NCBI GenBank assembly: GCA_964475215.1 | Contig: CAYYVT010000187.1 | Location: forward strand, 62,001-126,000 | Origin: DATKKG01 sp964475215 | GTDB lineage: Archaea; Thermoproteota; Nitrososphaeria; Conexivisphaerales; DTJL01 | Reading direction: 5' to 3' | DNA: 64,000 nt | In this document: positions 18,594-27,024 of the stretch, piece by piece | How the letters are laid out: every line of letters begins with the position of its first letter | How positions within the stretch are numbered: the first letter of the stretch is position 1 | The notes under the pieces: generated by a model | Seen by the model: the letters and a program-made list of their open reading frames with translations, nothing else | Told to the model about the DNA's origin: nothing | The model's database searches: none | Translations under genes and position numbers: made by a program

Positions 18594-19850
18594 ATGAGCT
18601 TATCCAAACCCTTTAATGATGTCAGCGCAGAATGCCCTGTTGCGATGAAGATCGCGCAAAAAGTGGCCGATATACCACCCTCCCCTCATCGCAAGGTCGT
18701 CGCTATTGCGGAGAGGAAGAAGAGGGAAGGCAAGACCGTCTACAACTTCTCACAAGGGCAGCCAGGCCTTCCTCCGGATTCTCAAGCCCTAGCGGCCTTT
18801 GCGGAAATGCTTTTGAAGCATCCTTTCGACCTGTCGAAGTACTCCGAGACCAAAGGTTTGCTCCAACTTCGGCAGGAGCTGAGCGCCGATATCAAGAGAT
18901 ATGGGTCCATCGACGTGGGAGCGGACCAATTCATGATTACGGATGGCGCAGTCGAAGGCCTTAACCTTAGCCTGACTTGTCTGACCAAACCAGGAGACAA
19001 GGTGCTCCTCTTCGAGCCATGTTATAGCGTATACTGGGACCTGCTTCAGCTGCATGAACTGAAGGCAGTCTCCGTCGGGGAGAGGCTTGAAGATGGTTTT
19101 CAGCCAAACCCCGAAGAGATCAAGGCCGCCCTGAATGCAAATGTCTCGGCAGTCATCCTCTGCAGCCCTGACAATCCCACAAGCAGAATCATATCCAGAG
19201 AGAGCGTGAATGTACTCTTGGATGGAGTAGTCGACAGAGGCATTCCTCTGCTTTACGACGAGGCCTACAAACACATCCTTTACGAAGGGAGGCATGTATG
19301 GATTCACGATCACACGGGCCTCGCTGACCACTTGGTCAGCCTCAACTCCTTTTCCAAGGATCTCGCCCTGCCCGGCTTCAGGCTGGGCTACCTGTTTGGC
19401 CCGAAGGACTTCGTAGACGAAGCGGCCAAGCTTAAAGCGATGACCTCCATATGTAGCCCTACTCCCTCTCAATATCTAGCTTTGGCCTACTTCGAAGGGG
19501 GCAGAAAGGAACCCTACCTCAAAGAGGTATTGCCGGTCTATCGGAAAAGAAGGGACGCCCTGTACCATGCTGTCGCTACGCACCTTCCGCTCGCTCGTGC
19601 AATCGAGCCCCAAGCAGGGATGTATCTGTTTCCTGACCTTTCGGCATACCTCAATCAGATGCTTATCAACGACGTAGATTTCAGCTTAAAACTCGCCGAG
19701 GAAGCCGAAGTGATAACAGTGCCGGGATCAATATCTGGTCCGAGTGGAGAAGGTCATCTTAGGATGTGCTTCGTGGGTGAGGACGAAGCCAAGCTTGAGG
19801 CAGGTGTCGTCAAGCTCTTCGACTACATCTCAAAGCGGAATATCGCCTGA
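18594..19850 (+). CDS. Class I/II pyridoxal-phosphate aminotransferase
   Basis: 418 residues, fold type I aminotransferase. Visible landmarks: FSQGQPGLPPD near the N-terminus, CSPDNPTSRI (cofactor-ring Asn), YDEAYKHI, the Schiff-base Lys in NSFSKDLALPGFRLGY and the C-terminal Arg in HLRMCFVG. The substrate cannot be read from sequence; aspartate or aromatic amino acids are the usual options. It could supply 2-oxoacids for IorAB at 54-57 kb. It is divergent from UPF0182. Confidence 0.88.
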   Translation: MSLSKPFNDVSAECPVAMKIAQKVADIPPSPHRKVVAIAERKKREGKTVYNFSQGQPGLPPDSQALAAFAEMLLKHPFDLSKYSETKGLLQLRQELSADIKRYGSIDVGADQFMITDGAVEGLNLSLTCLTKPGDKVLLFEPCYSVYWDLLQLHELKAVSVGERLEDGFQPNPEEIKAALNANVSAVILCSPDNPTSRIISRESVNVLLDGVVDRGIPLLYDEAYKHILYEGRHVWIHDHTGLADHLVSLNSFSKDLALPGFRLGYLFGPKDFVDEAAKLKAMTSICSPTPSQYLALAYFEGGRKEPYLKEVLPVYRKRRDALYHAVATHLPLARAIEPQAGMYLFPDLSAYLNQMLINDVDFSLKLAEEAEVITVPGSISGPSGEGHLRMCFVGEDEAKLEAGVVKLFDYISKRNIA

Positions 19851-19943
19851 ATTAATCCGAGATTCTCGGGACGTGATTTCGCGACCAAGCTTAGCTTTCT
19901 CTGGGGGAGCCACAGTGCCGAAAGTCTTTCACCAATCATAATC

Positions 19944-22070
19944 CTACGCCACGACGGTCCTGACGTCCACGGCGACAAGCCTCTCTTCGGTGGCGATCAG
20001 CGGATTAATCTCGATCTCATCGATTGAAGGATTCTCTTCGAGCACGCTGGAGAAGGCCGACATTGCTTTGGCGATGCGGACCCTATCCACTTTGGGTCCT
20101 CCTCTATGACCATCCAAGACGCGGCCCATCCGTAGCTCCTGTATGAGTTCCATTGCTTTGCCTTCGTCGATCGCGCCCACGGCCACCGAGAAATCCTGCA
20201 GGATCTCGGTGTAAGTGCCTCCAATCCCGAAGGCCAAGACGGGACCGAAGGTCGGGTCTCTAGTGCTGCCGAGGATCAGCTCAATCCCCCTCTCTACCAT
20301 CTCCTGCGCCAGCACACCTTCGAACGGAACGCCCAGACTCTTTGCTACTGCTCTTAGCTTCAAATAAGCTGATGCTGCGTCGGTGTCCTTCTTGACGTTG
20401 AGGATGACTCCACCCACGTCCGACTTGTGAGCGAGCCCACCCGAAACCAGCTTTACAGCAAGCGGGAATCGCAACTTCTGCCCGACTGAGTTCACATCTT
20501 TCCGGGTTCTCAACAAAACAGATTTCGCGCAGGGTATTCCATATGCCCGCAGCAACCTCTCATTCAATCGGGGACTAAGTAGACCTCTATGCCGGTCCAG
20601 CCAAGGCAGGCCCTTCTTCGCCGCGCACTTTGGGTTGGCCAACGACTTCAGTAACCTCCTTCGCTCCGCCAGTGCGCGTAGCGCCCTGACACACCTCTCA
20701 GGTGTTGCGTAGGCAGGGATGCCCTGGCTCTGAAATCCTGTTCGGAAGATCTCAGCAAGCTCGGACCGCCCCATCACTCCGACTACGACGGGCTTCTTGG
20801 CGTCTCTAGCTATGGAAGTCATTCTATCTACGACTGCATAATCCATCGTAGCGGGTTGATGGGTAGGGAAGGCCAGAATCATATCATAGTCCTCTGAGGA
20901 GGCGAGAAGGTCGAAGGCCCGAATGAACTCGTCTGTCTTGGCGGTCGCGGTCAAGTCCAAGGGGTTGCTCATGCTGATGATTCCCGCAAAGCTAGACGCA
21001 GCGAACTCCTTGCCTAGGAGCCCGCCGAGCCGCTTCTCTAGAGGCCCTACATGGAGGCCAACTCTGGCACTCTCATCCGCAGACATTACGCCAGTCCCTC
21101 CAGCATTAGTGAGTATCGCGACCCTGTTTCCTCTAGCTTCGGGTTGCATCGCGAAAGCCGTGCAATCATCGACCAGTTCCTCTAGTGACTGAACTTCTAC
21201 CAAGCCCGACTGTCTAAAGGCGGCTTGGTACACCCTGTAGTCTCCCACCATGGATGCCGTGTGAGTTACTGCCGCCTTCGCACCAGCTTCGGTCTTACCA
21301 GTTTTGAAGACGATGATGGGCTTCTTCATAGCCGCGTGGGTGGCCTTTTGCAAGAACCTCAGGCCTTGCTTCACACCTTCTAGGTAGACGGCAATCACCT
21401 TAGTCTCCTTGTCATCAGAAAAATGCTCTAACACGTCCTCTACTGAGACGTCGAGCTGGTTGCCGACGCCGACGATGGCCCTCACCCCTACGAAATTCGC
21501 ACGAAGCTCTTCGGCCACGACCTCCCCTAGGTGTCCGCTCTGGGTCACAATCACGACTCCTCCTTTAAGAGGCGGTAGCAGAGATGCGATTTCCCTCCCA
21601 TCTGGGAGCTTCTTTGTCTCCGGCAAGAACAGGGTGTCCATGCCGGATGAGGTATCCAGGAGGCCGATAGTGTTGGGCCCCAAAATCCTAATGCCTTCCT
21701 TCTTTGCCGCCTTCGCGATATCTTGTTCAAGGCCAGCTCGACCGGCTTCGCCGAACCCTCCGGCGATGATTACAATCGCTTTGACTCCTTTGCGAGCTGC
21801 TTCGTCCACAAGTCTGAGGGTAGAGGCCACGGGCACTGCTATTACCAGCAGCTCGGGTGCCTTCGGAAGTGAGGTGACGTTGGGGTAGCACGGCCTGCCG
21901 CCCACCTTGGAGTGATGAGGATTGATCGGAAAGATCTCCGACTTTAGGTACCCTTCGTTCACGCCTCGCTGCAGCTTATCGTATATTATCGAGGCCACCT
22001 TGGTCAAGTCCTCTGATGCTCCTACGACTGCCACGCTGCTAGGGGCGAAGAACGAAGAGAGGCCCGCCAT
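19944..22070 (-). CDS. acd: ADP-forming acetyl/acyl-CoA synthetase, fused alpha-beta
   Basis: About 708 residues. It converts acyl-CoA + ADP + Pi to acid + CoA + ATP, the archaeal way to make ATP from acyl-CoA. The N-terminal CoA-binding domain (SSVAVVGASED) and ligase domain with the phospho-His segment THTASMVG precede a C-terminal ATP-grasp (beta) domain with AVKLVSGGLAHKSDVGGV. The frame extends to 22169, but ATG 22070 gives the normal N-terminus and lies 29 bases from a TATA element, so the extra 33 residues are dismissed. It pairs functionally with iorAB in amino-acid fermentation. Confidence 0.92.
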   Translation of the reverse strand: MAGLSSFFAPSSVAVVGASEDLTKVASIIYDKLQRGVNEGYLKSEIFPINPHHSKVGGRPCYPNVTSLPKAPELLVIAVPVASTLRLVDEAARKGVKAIVIIAGGFGEAGRAGLEQDIAKAAKKEGIRILGPNTIGLLDTSSGMDTLFLPETKKLPDGREIASLLPPLKGGVVIVTQSGHLGEVVAEELRANFVGVRAIVGVGNQLDVSVEDVLEHFSDDKETKVIAVYLEGVKQGLRFLQKATHAAMKKPIIVFKTGKTEAGAKAAVTHTASMVGDYRVYQAAFRQSGLVEVQSLEELVDDCTAFAMQPEARGNRVAILTNAGGTGVMSADESARVGLHVGPLEKRLGGLLGKEFAASSFAGIISMSNPLDLTATAKTDEFIRAFDLLASSEDYDMILAFPTHQPATMDYAVVDRMTSIARDAKKPVVVGVMGRSELAEIFRTGFQSQGIPAYATPERCVRALRALAERRRLLKSLANPKCAAKKGLPWLDRHRGLLSPRLNERLLRAYGIPCAKSVLLRTRKDVNSVGQKLRFPLAVKLVSGGLAHKSDVGGVILNVKKDTDAASAYLKLRAVAKSLGVPFEGVLAQEMVERGIELILGSTRDPTFGPVLAFGIGGTYTEILQDFSVAVGAIDEGKAMELIQELRMGRVLDGHRGGPKVDRVRIAKAMSAFSSVLEENPSIDEIEINPLIATEERLVAVDVRTVVA

Positions 22071-22093
22071 CCGGCTTAATCTCTTCGAAGGGA

Positions 22094-22104
22094 GGCTTAA
22101 GTAC
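22094..22104 (-). promoter_or_regulatory. TATA box of the acd gene
   Basis: GTACTTAAGCC on the minus strand, centred 29 bases from ATG 22070. It supports the shortened start. Confidence 0.55.
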
Positions 22105-22233
22105 CTTGAGCCTTGTGGGCGGACCTGTCCTTTGAACGATCCTCCAGCCCAGCTCCTTGAGGCCCCCAACGCTCCTGCGTGGTTGTATAGCTGCGCTTAA
22201 TAGGAATTCGCGGGAGCTCGCTTTCGACCAAGT

Positions 22234-22710
22234 TTGGATCTCAAAGTGGGAGATAGTGCGCCAAAGATGGCCCTGCCCGACCAAGACAGGAAGGTAAGGA
22301 CCCTTGACGAGTTCTTAGGAAAGGGCAACGTGGTGCTCGCTTTCTTCCCAGGTGCTTTCACGTCGGCCTGCATACGGGAGATGTGCGCCCTTCGGGACTC
22401 CCTGTCCAAGCTTTCATTCCGCAACGCCCAAGTCATCGGCATCAGCGTGAACGACCCTTGGACGTTGAAGGGTTTTGCCAACGCCAACTCGCTCACCTTT
22501 CCCCTCCTTAGTGACTACTCTCGAGACACAATCAAGACATATGGAGTGGAGCTTACGGATTTCGGGGGACTTAAGGGCTATGCCGTGGCCCAAAGAGCGG
22601 TATTCATATTGGACAAGGTCGGCAAGATAAAGTTCTCTTGGATAGCGCCTCAGCCCGGCGTTGAGCCCGACTACAAGCAGCTCGAGGATCTGGTAGGCAA
22701 GACCCAGTGA
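22234..22710 (+). CDS. Peroxiredoxin (AhpC/TSA, AhpE-like)
   Basis: 158 residues of thioredoxin fold. The peroxidatic site P39-x3-T43-x2-C46 (PGAFTSAC) is intact, and Cys51 could resolve. It reduces hydroperoxides. TTG 22234 is the only reasonable start and follows a TTAATAG-type TATA element near 22199. It is coupled to the next gene by a GTGA overlap, so two different peroxiredoxins are made from one message. Confidence 0.92.
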   Translation: MDLKVGDSAPKMALPDQDRKVRTLDEFLGKGNVVLAFFPGAFTSACIREMCALRDSLSKLSFRNAQVIGISVNDPWTLKGFANANSLTFPLLSDYSRDTIKTYGVELTDFGGLKGYAVAQRAVFILDKVGKIKFSWIAPQPGVEPDYKQLEDLVGKTQ

Positions 22711-23183
22711 CCGACATGGCAGAAATCAAGGTCAAGGTAGGAGACACCCTCCCCGACATCAGCCTGGTAGCGTACCCCGGAGGAACTGAAGTGAACCTTT
22801 CGTCCTACTTTGGGCGTTGGCTCGTCCTATACTTCTATCCGAGGGACGACACCCCTGGTTGCACCAAGGAGGCCTGCAGCTTTCGCGACTCAATCAAGGC
22901 GATAAGGGAATTAGGCGCGGAAGTAGTAGGAGTCAGCACAGACGGCGTCGGCAGTCACGAACGGTTCGCCGGCAAGTATGGGCTCAACTTCACCCTGCTC
23001 AGTGACCCGAAGGGCCAGCTGGGCTCCAGCCTCGGCGTCCTCAAGGAAGGCGGTTCTTCCATGTACAGGGTAACGTTTCTGGTTGATCCCAAGGGACGGA
23101 TAGCCAAGATATATCAAAAGGTCGACCCTTCCATTCACTCCGAAGAAGTGCTGGGCGATCTGAGATCTATCAAACGCGGATAG
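22707..23183 (+). CDS. bcp: Peroxiredoxin (BCP/PrxQ type)
   Basis: 158 residues. P45-x3-T49-x2-C52 followed by Cys57 (DDTPGCTKEAC) is the PrxQ/BCP pattern, with resolving Cys five residues after the peroxidatic one. GTG 22707 overlaps the preceding stop (GTGA), and ATG 22716 is a possible alternative. It resembles its upstream neighbour only at fold level, so this is not a recent duplication. Confidence 0.93.
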   Translation: MTDMAEIKVKVGDTLPDISLVAYPGGTEVNLSSYFGRWLVLYFYPRDDTPGCTKEACSFRDSIKAIRELGAEVVGVSTDGVGSHERFAGKYGLNFTLLSDPKGQLGSSLGVLKEGGSSMYRVTFLVDPKGRIAKIYQKVDPSIHSEEVLGDLRSIKRG

Positions 23184-23258
23184 TTGCAGGCCGTCCGCCT
23201 CAACAGGCCCTAGCTTGGAAGAGATATTAATCACACTTGTATACTCCCGCTGGAAACC

Positions 23259-24161
23259 GTGGTAAGCCTCCCGCTAACAGAAACGCGTCACGAAGTCTTC
23301 TTCAGGGACTCGCGCGATATGGGCTGTCTAAAGGATAGGTCCATCCAGCTGGTGGTCACTTCTCCACCGTATCCCATGATCGAAATGTGGGACCCCCTGT
23401 TTGAACGCATGGACGGCAGAATAGCTGAACTGATGAGTGAAATCGCTTCGTCGGAGGGCGACGCGAGCTTCCAAGCGGCATCAGCATATGAGCTCATGCA
23501 CAAGCAGTTGGCCAAAGTCTGGCGTGAGTGTTATCGCGTCTTATGCCAGGGAGGCATAGCTTGCATCAACATCGGGGACGCCACTCGGACGCTGAACGGC
23601 AGGTTCAGGCTCTACCCCAACCATGCCAAGGTCATAGAGCACTGCGAACGAATCGGATTCGTCACACTTCCGTTCATAGTCTGGAAGAAGCCGACGAATA
23701 AACCAAACGCGTTCCTTGGGTCCGGCTTCCTTCCGACTAACGGTTACGTGACCCAAGACTTTGAACACATACTTATCTTCAGAAAGGGAGACACACGAAG
23801 ATTCCCTCCCAAGGATGCCGTTCGTTATTCGAGCTCGTTCACCAAGGCCCAGCGTGATGTGTGGTTCAGCCAAGCATGGTCCATTCATGGGGCCGCCCAA
23901 GCCCTTGGCAAAACGCGAAGGCGAAGCGCCGCCTTCCCGGAGGAGATTCCTAGACGGCTCATTCAGATGTTTTCCCTGATAGGGGACACAGTTTTGGATC
24001 CATTCCTGGGAACCGGCACTACAGCGAAGGTCGCGGGCGAGCTTACACGTAACTCCGTGGGTTTCGAGTTCGATAGCGCGCTTAGAGCAACTATCTGCGA
24101 AAAACTCGGGAGCCCAACCCTTGACTTGATGGATCGGGTGGAGTTCACCAGAGCTTCATGA
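23259..24161 (+). CDS. DNA methyltransferase, TSPPY-type (probable N4-cytosine), orphan
   Basis: 300 residues. Catalytic motif IV TSPPYPM (residues 34-40) precedes the AdoMet-binding motif I DPFLGTGTT (about 247), the beta-class order. TSPPY is usual in N4-cytosine enzymes. No restriction endonuclease gene is recognisable beside it, so it may be a regulatory or protective orphan. GTG 23259 follows a TATA-like GATATTAATC (centred near 23227). The recognition site cannot be deduced here. Confidence 0.88.
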   Translation: MVSLPLTETRHEVFFRDSRDMGCLKDRSIQLVVTSPPYPMIEMWDPLFERMDGRIAELMSEIASSEGDASFQAASAYELMHKQLAKVWRECYRVLCQGGIACINIGDATRTLNGRFRLYPNHAKVIEHCERIGFVTLPFIVWKKPTNKPNAFLGSGFLPTNGYVTQDFEHILIFRKGDTRRFPPKDAVRYSSSFTKAQRDVWFSQAWSIHGAAQALGKTRRRSAAFPEEIPRRLIQMFSLIGDTVLDPFLGTGTTAKVAGELTRNSVGFEFDSALRATICEKLGSPTLDLMDRVEFTRAS

Positions 24162-24168
24162 GAGTCGA

Positions 24169-24567
24169 TCAGGAATTGGATTGACCCAATCCTGGCCCAT
24201 CGAGAAAGCCCCTCTGGATTCGCTCCTTTAGCTGCATCATAGCTTCAAAGCGGTAGTTGATCCTCCCCACTCTGTCTCGCTCTTCCATCAAGAGGTTCCT
24301 ATAGTATCCCGCTCCAAGCAAATGTAGAAGCTTGATGAGAGTTTTCATGCATGCCTCTAGCCGCCCATTTCCATCCGCTTCCACTCGCACCATTTCAAAG
24401 GCCTTCTTCAAGTCCTGGACGTCCAGAATCTCCATCTGGCTCAAATTACCAAAATTGGAGTTCAGGAATTCCAGTATCACTTGGCCAGCACCGTCGGCCA
24501 AGTCGGAGTCGTCTATCCCTTCCAACAGGGCCGCACGATCCGAATCCGCGGCTGTAATGCCCAGCAC
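24169..24567 (-). CDS. Hypothetical helical protein
   Basis: 132 residues, all predicted helical, acidic N-terminal half, no recognised motif. It converges on the methyltransferase gene with only 7 bases between the stops. The GTG at 24567 lies 25 bases from a clear TATA element (24587-24596), which supports a real, leaderless gene rather than a shadow. Function unknown. Confidence 0.6.
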   Translation of the reverse strand: MLGITAADSDRAALLEGIDDSDLADGAGQVILEFLNSNFGNLSQMEILDVQDLKKAFEMVRVEADGNGRLEACMKTLIKLLHLLGAGYYRNLLMEERDRVGRINYRFEAMMQLKERIQRGFLDGPGLGQSNS

Positions 24568-24586
24568 GGCTTGTTAGCCGCCAGCT

Positions 24587-24596
24587 CAATTTAAGG
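24587..24596 (-). promoter_or_regulatory. TATA box of the 132-residue hypothetical gene
   Basis: CCTTAAATTG on the minus strand, centred 25 bases from GTG 24567. Confidence 0.5.
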
Positions 24597-24714
24597 AGCC
24601 ATAATTCCCATGGAATGATAAACCAGCCTCCAGAGGGCTCTGGAGGACGACGCCTGTATCTGGCTTGGACCCTCGCAAACCTTCAAAGCCGCGCTTCGCC
24701 ACCAGTCGACCGGC

Positions 24715-25131
24715 ATGAAAGCATACCGGTATCGGACCCGTGTAACTTGGGTCGACACCGATGCGGCGCGCGTCGCTCACTTCTCGAACTATTTCAGGTA
24801 TTTCGAAAGGGCGGAGCAGGAGTTTTACAATAAGCTCGGCGTAGACCCATTTGGGGGAGGCGATGACCGTAACATATGGCTGCCTCGCGTGGAGGCAAAT
24901 TGCAGATACCTCTCTCCCTGCAAGTTAAACGATATGATCGAAGTGGAGCTCACGGCGTCGGCGATCGGGGCGAAGTCAATCAAGTACGAATTTGGGATAA
25001 GAAACCTTACCACGGAAAAGGATGCGGCCAAGGGCTACGTAGTCGTGGTATCAGCCAGCGCATCCGAAGGGCATTCCATCCCCCTGCCGGAGGACTTTTC
25101 CTCGCGTCTTAGGAAGTTTTTCCGTGTCTAG
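24715..25131 (+). CDS. 4HBT-family acyl-CoA thioesterase
   Basis: 138-residue hot-dog fold protein. The family motif is VTWVDTDAARVAHFSNYFRY, with catalytic Asp16 or the nearby Asp followed by the HFSNYF helix. It resembles YbgC/FcbC-type thioesterases that hydrolyse acyl-CoA. The substrate is unknown. ATG 24715 starts the conserved domain directly. Confidence 0.85.
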   Translation: MKAYRYRTRVTWVDTDAARVAHFSNYFRYFERAEQEFYNKLGVDPFGGGDDRNIWLPRVEANCRYLSPCKLNDMIEVELTASAIGAKSIKYEFGIRNLTTEKDAAKGYVVVVSASASEGHSIPLPEDFSSRLRKFFRV

Positions 25132-25214
25132 AACCACTTGACCTGCTCCGTCATAGTTAATATTGAGCCTTCTCACATGGAGGCGCGCTTGAGGAGACCC
25201 CAACGCAAGACGTC

Positions 25215-25628
25215 TTGATTGATAGGAACCACTTCGTCAAATCGGTATCAGACAGAGTACGAAGCATGGCCTCGACACTGCGCTCTGAAGACATGGCCCC
25301 TTTGGATTTCCATAATACCTTGCAGAGGGACATCGCAAACCTCGCCACCGAGTTCGGGTACAGGGGCGTGAGAGAGTATCCCGTTTACGGCCGAGAGGAG
25401 GGAGTGGAGGGATTAGCGGATGTCGCTTGGATCGCCAAGAGGCAACTCGTTTCCGTCTTCGAAATAGACTCTGCCCCCAAGGTCAAATCTGTCAGGAAGC
25501 TCTTGGCTTTGGATGCCCCGTTTCGCTTCTGGATCTATTACGGTCACCAGCACTATCTTTCGATGGTCAGGTCCGTAGACAAAATCGGGACTGTGGAAGT
25601 GATCAGGCTACAGAACGTCTACTTTTGA
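25215..25628 (+). CDS. Small protein, possible PD-(D/E)XK nuclease fold
   Basis: 137 residues. The middle segment runs LADVAWIAKRQLVSVFEIDS, then KVKSVRKLLAL. An Asp, then a hydrophobic strand with Glu-Ile-Asp and a basic helix, is the pattern of restriction-endonuclease-like folds, although the usual E-x-K Lys is replaced by Asp. The C-terminus (FRFWIYYGH) would be a core strand. The assignment is tentative. TTG 25215 is the only available start and lies about 55 bases after a TTAATATT element. The next gene on this strand is a small metallopeptidase. Confidence 0.55.
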   Translation: MIDRNHFVKSVSDRVRSMASTLRSEDMAPLDFHNTLQRDIANLATEFGYRGVREYPVYGREEGVEGLADVAWIAKRQLVSVFEIDSAPKVKSVRKLLALDAPFRFWIYYGHQHYLSMVRSVDKIGTVEVIRLQNVYF

Positions 25629-25728
25629 GAAACGGCCAACGGGGAGACATCAGGCGGCCTTCGTTGACACGCGAAAAGCACGTTTCACTAGGTAAGAGTT
25701 ATCTGCAGCTGATCTGCAAGTCGTCCTG

Positions 25729-26079
25729 TTGTCGGGCCCTGATACCCGCACCAAGGCATTCATAGTCCATCTCATCCTATCTAAGGAGACTGAAAAGGCG
25801 CTCGAAGAGCTAAGCATCCTGAATCACATCGATGTGCCTGGGCTCAAAGTGGGTGCGGTCAAAGGCAAGAAGAAGGCCCTCGCGGTCTACGTCAAGGGTG
25901 AAAAGACGATCTACGTAGCCAAAGGAGAAACGCTGTGGGATCCCTTCGTCATTCTACACGAATTCTATCATCATCTCAGGAGCAGAAGCGGCAAGCACAG
26001 GGGAACCGAAAAGCTTGCCGACGCCTACGCGGTGGATTTCATCAACTCTTACAAATCCCTTGCATTCTCAGGAGAATAG
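25729..26079 (+). CDS. Small HExxH metallopeptidase-like protein
   Basis: 116 residues. HEFYHHLRS gives an HExxH zinc site, followed 17 residues later by a helix with Glu and Asp (GTEKLADAYAVDF), the IrrE/ImmA-like layout. There is no helix-turn-helix domain, unlike ImmA/IrrE regulators. TTG 25729 is the likely start. It follows the possible nuclease gene after about 100 bases. Confidence 0.65.
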   Translation: MSGPDTRTKAFIVHLILSKETEKALEELSILNHIDVPGLKVGAVKGKKKALAVYVKGEKTIYVAKGETLWDPFVILHEFYHHLRSRSGKHRGTEKLADAYAVDFINSYKSLAFSGE

Positions 26080-26158
26080 CTTCCTCGGCCCTCCACGCTT
26101 TGTGGGCTTTGTTCCTCAGCTACGTTAAAACGGCTGGCGGAGCACCGCAACTACTCAA

Positions 26159-26986
26159 ATGGCCATCGGGGCGAAGCTCAGGGTAGGTTGCAGTGGTTGG
26201 GCTTACCAAGACTGGGTTGGCCCGTTTTATCCCAAGGACGCTCAAGCCAAGGATTACCTGCGGCTATATTCTTCGGTGTTCGACACCGTAGAGATCGACT
26301 CCAGTTTCTACAGGATGCCGAACCATTTCCTGATCAACCTATGGAAGAACTCCACGCCCGACAGATTCATCTTCTCGGCCAAGGTGCCAAAGAAGATCAC
26401 CCATGATGCCAAACTGAGAGATTCGTCGGAGCTCATGGCCCACCTGTATAGCGTATTGGGCGGCCTAGGCAACAGGATGGGACCACTAATCGTGCAGCTT
26501 CCACCTTCCTTCAAGTACGACAAAGACTTCGAAGCCCTGCGCCTGTTCTTGTCAGAGGTCGACACCAAGTTCAAGCTTTCCATCGAGTTCCGCCACAGAT
26601 CGTGGTTCAGGGATGACATCTACGACCTGCTCAGGGCTAAGAATGTGGCTTTTTGCTGGGCCATTTCACAGTACGTCGAGACACCGCGTGTGAAGACGGC
26701 TGACTTCATCTATGCCAGAATGGTGGGAGACAGGAGCATCACCAACTTCGGCGTCATTCAGAAGGATAGGACCGCCCAGATGATCCAGATGAGAGACGAC
26801 ATAGAGAAGGCGATCGATGACGTCGATTCCGCGTTTCTGTTCTTCAACAACCACTTTGCTGGCTTTAGCCCAGAATCTGTGAACGAATTCAGGAGGCTTT
26901 CGGGCCTGATGGAGATGGACTGGAAGGGCCTAGTAGGTCGAGGCAACCAAGCTGAGATCTCCCAGAGAAGCCTGATGGACTTTTAA
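26159..26986 (+). CDS. DUF72 domain protein
   Basis: 275-residue TIM-barrel protein of the DUF72/YecE family, with the typical opening VGCSGWAYQDWVGPFYP and the internal FDTVEIDSSFYRMP. Family members are suspected to be hydrolases, but no activity is established. A TTAAAACGG promoter element lies near 26128. The stop codon overlaps the likely TATA box of the next gene (polymerase). Confidence 0.88.
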   Translation: MAIGAKLRVGCSGWAYQDWVGPFYPKDAQAKDYLRLYSSVFDTVEIDSSFYRMPNHFLINLWKNSTPDRFIFSAKVPKKITHDAKLRDSSELMAHLYSVLGGLGNRMGPLIVQLPPSFKYDKDFEALRLFLSEVDTKFKLSIEFRHRSWFRDDIYDLLRAKNVAFCWAISQYVETPRVKTADFIYARMVGDRSITNFGVIQKDRTAQMIQMRDDIEKAIDDVDSAFLFFNNHFAGFSPESVNEFRRLSGLMEMDWKGLVGRGNQAEISQRSLMDF

Positions 26987-27024
26987 CAAGAGGCTGAGCG
27001 ACTACGGCAGCGCCAAGGCCCAAG

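Noticed and set aside
22234..23183. Recent duplication of peroxiredoxin genes
   Set aside because: The two proteins share only fold-level motifs and different Cys spacing context; they are distinct subfamilies in one operon.
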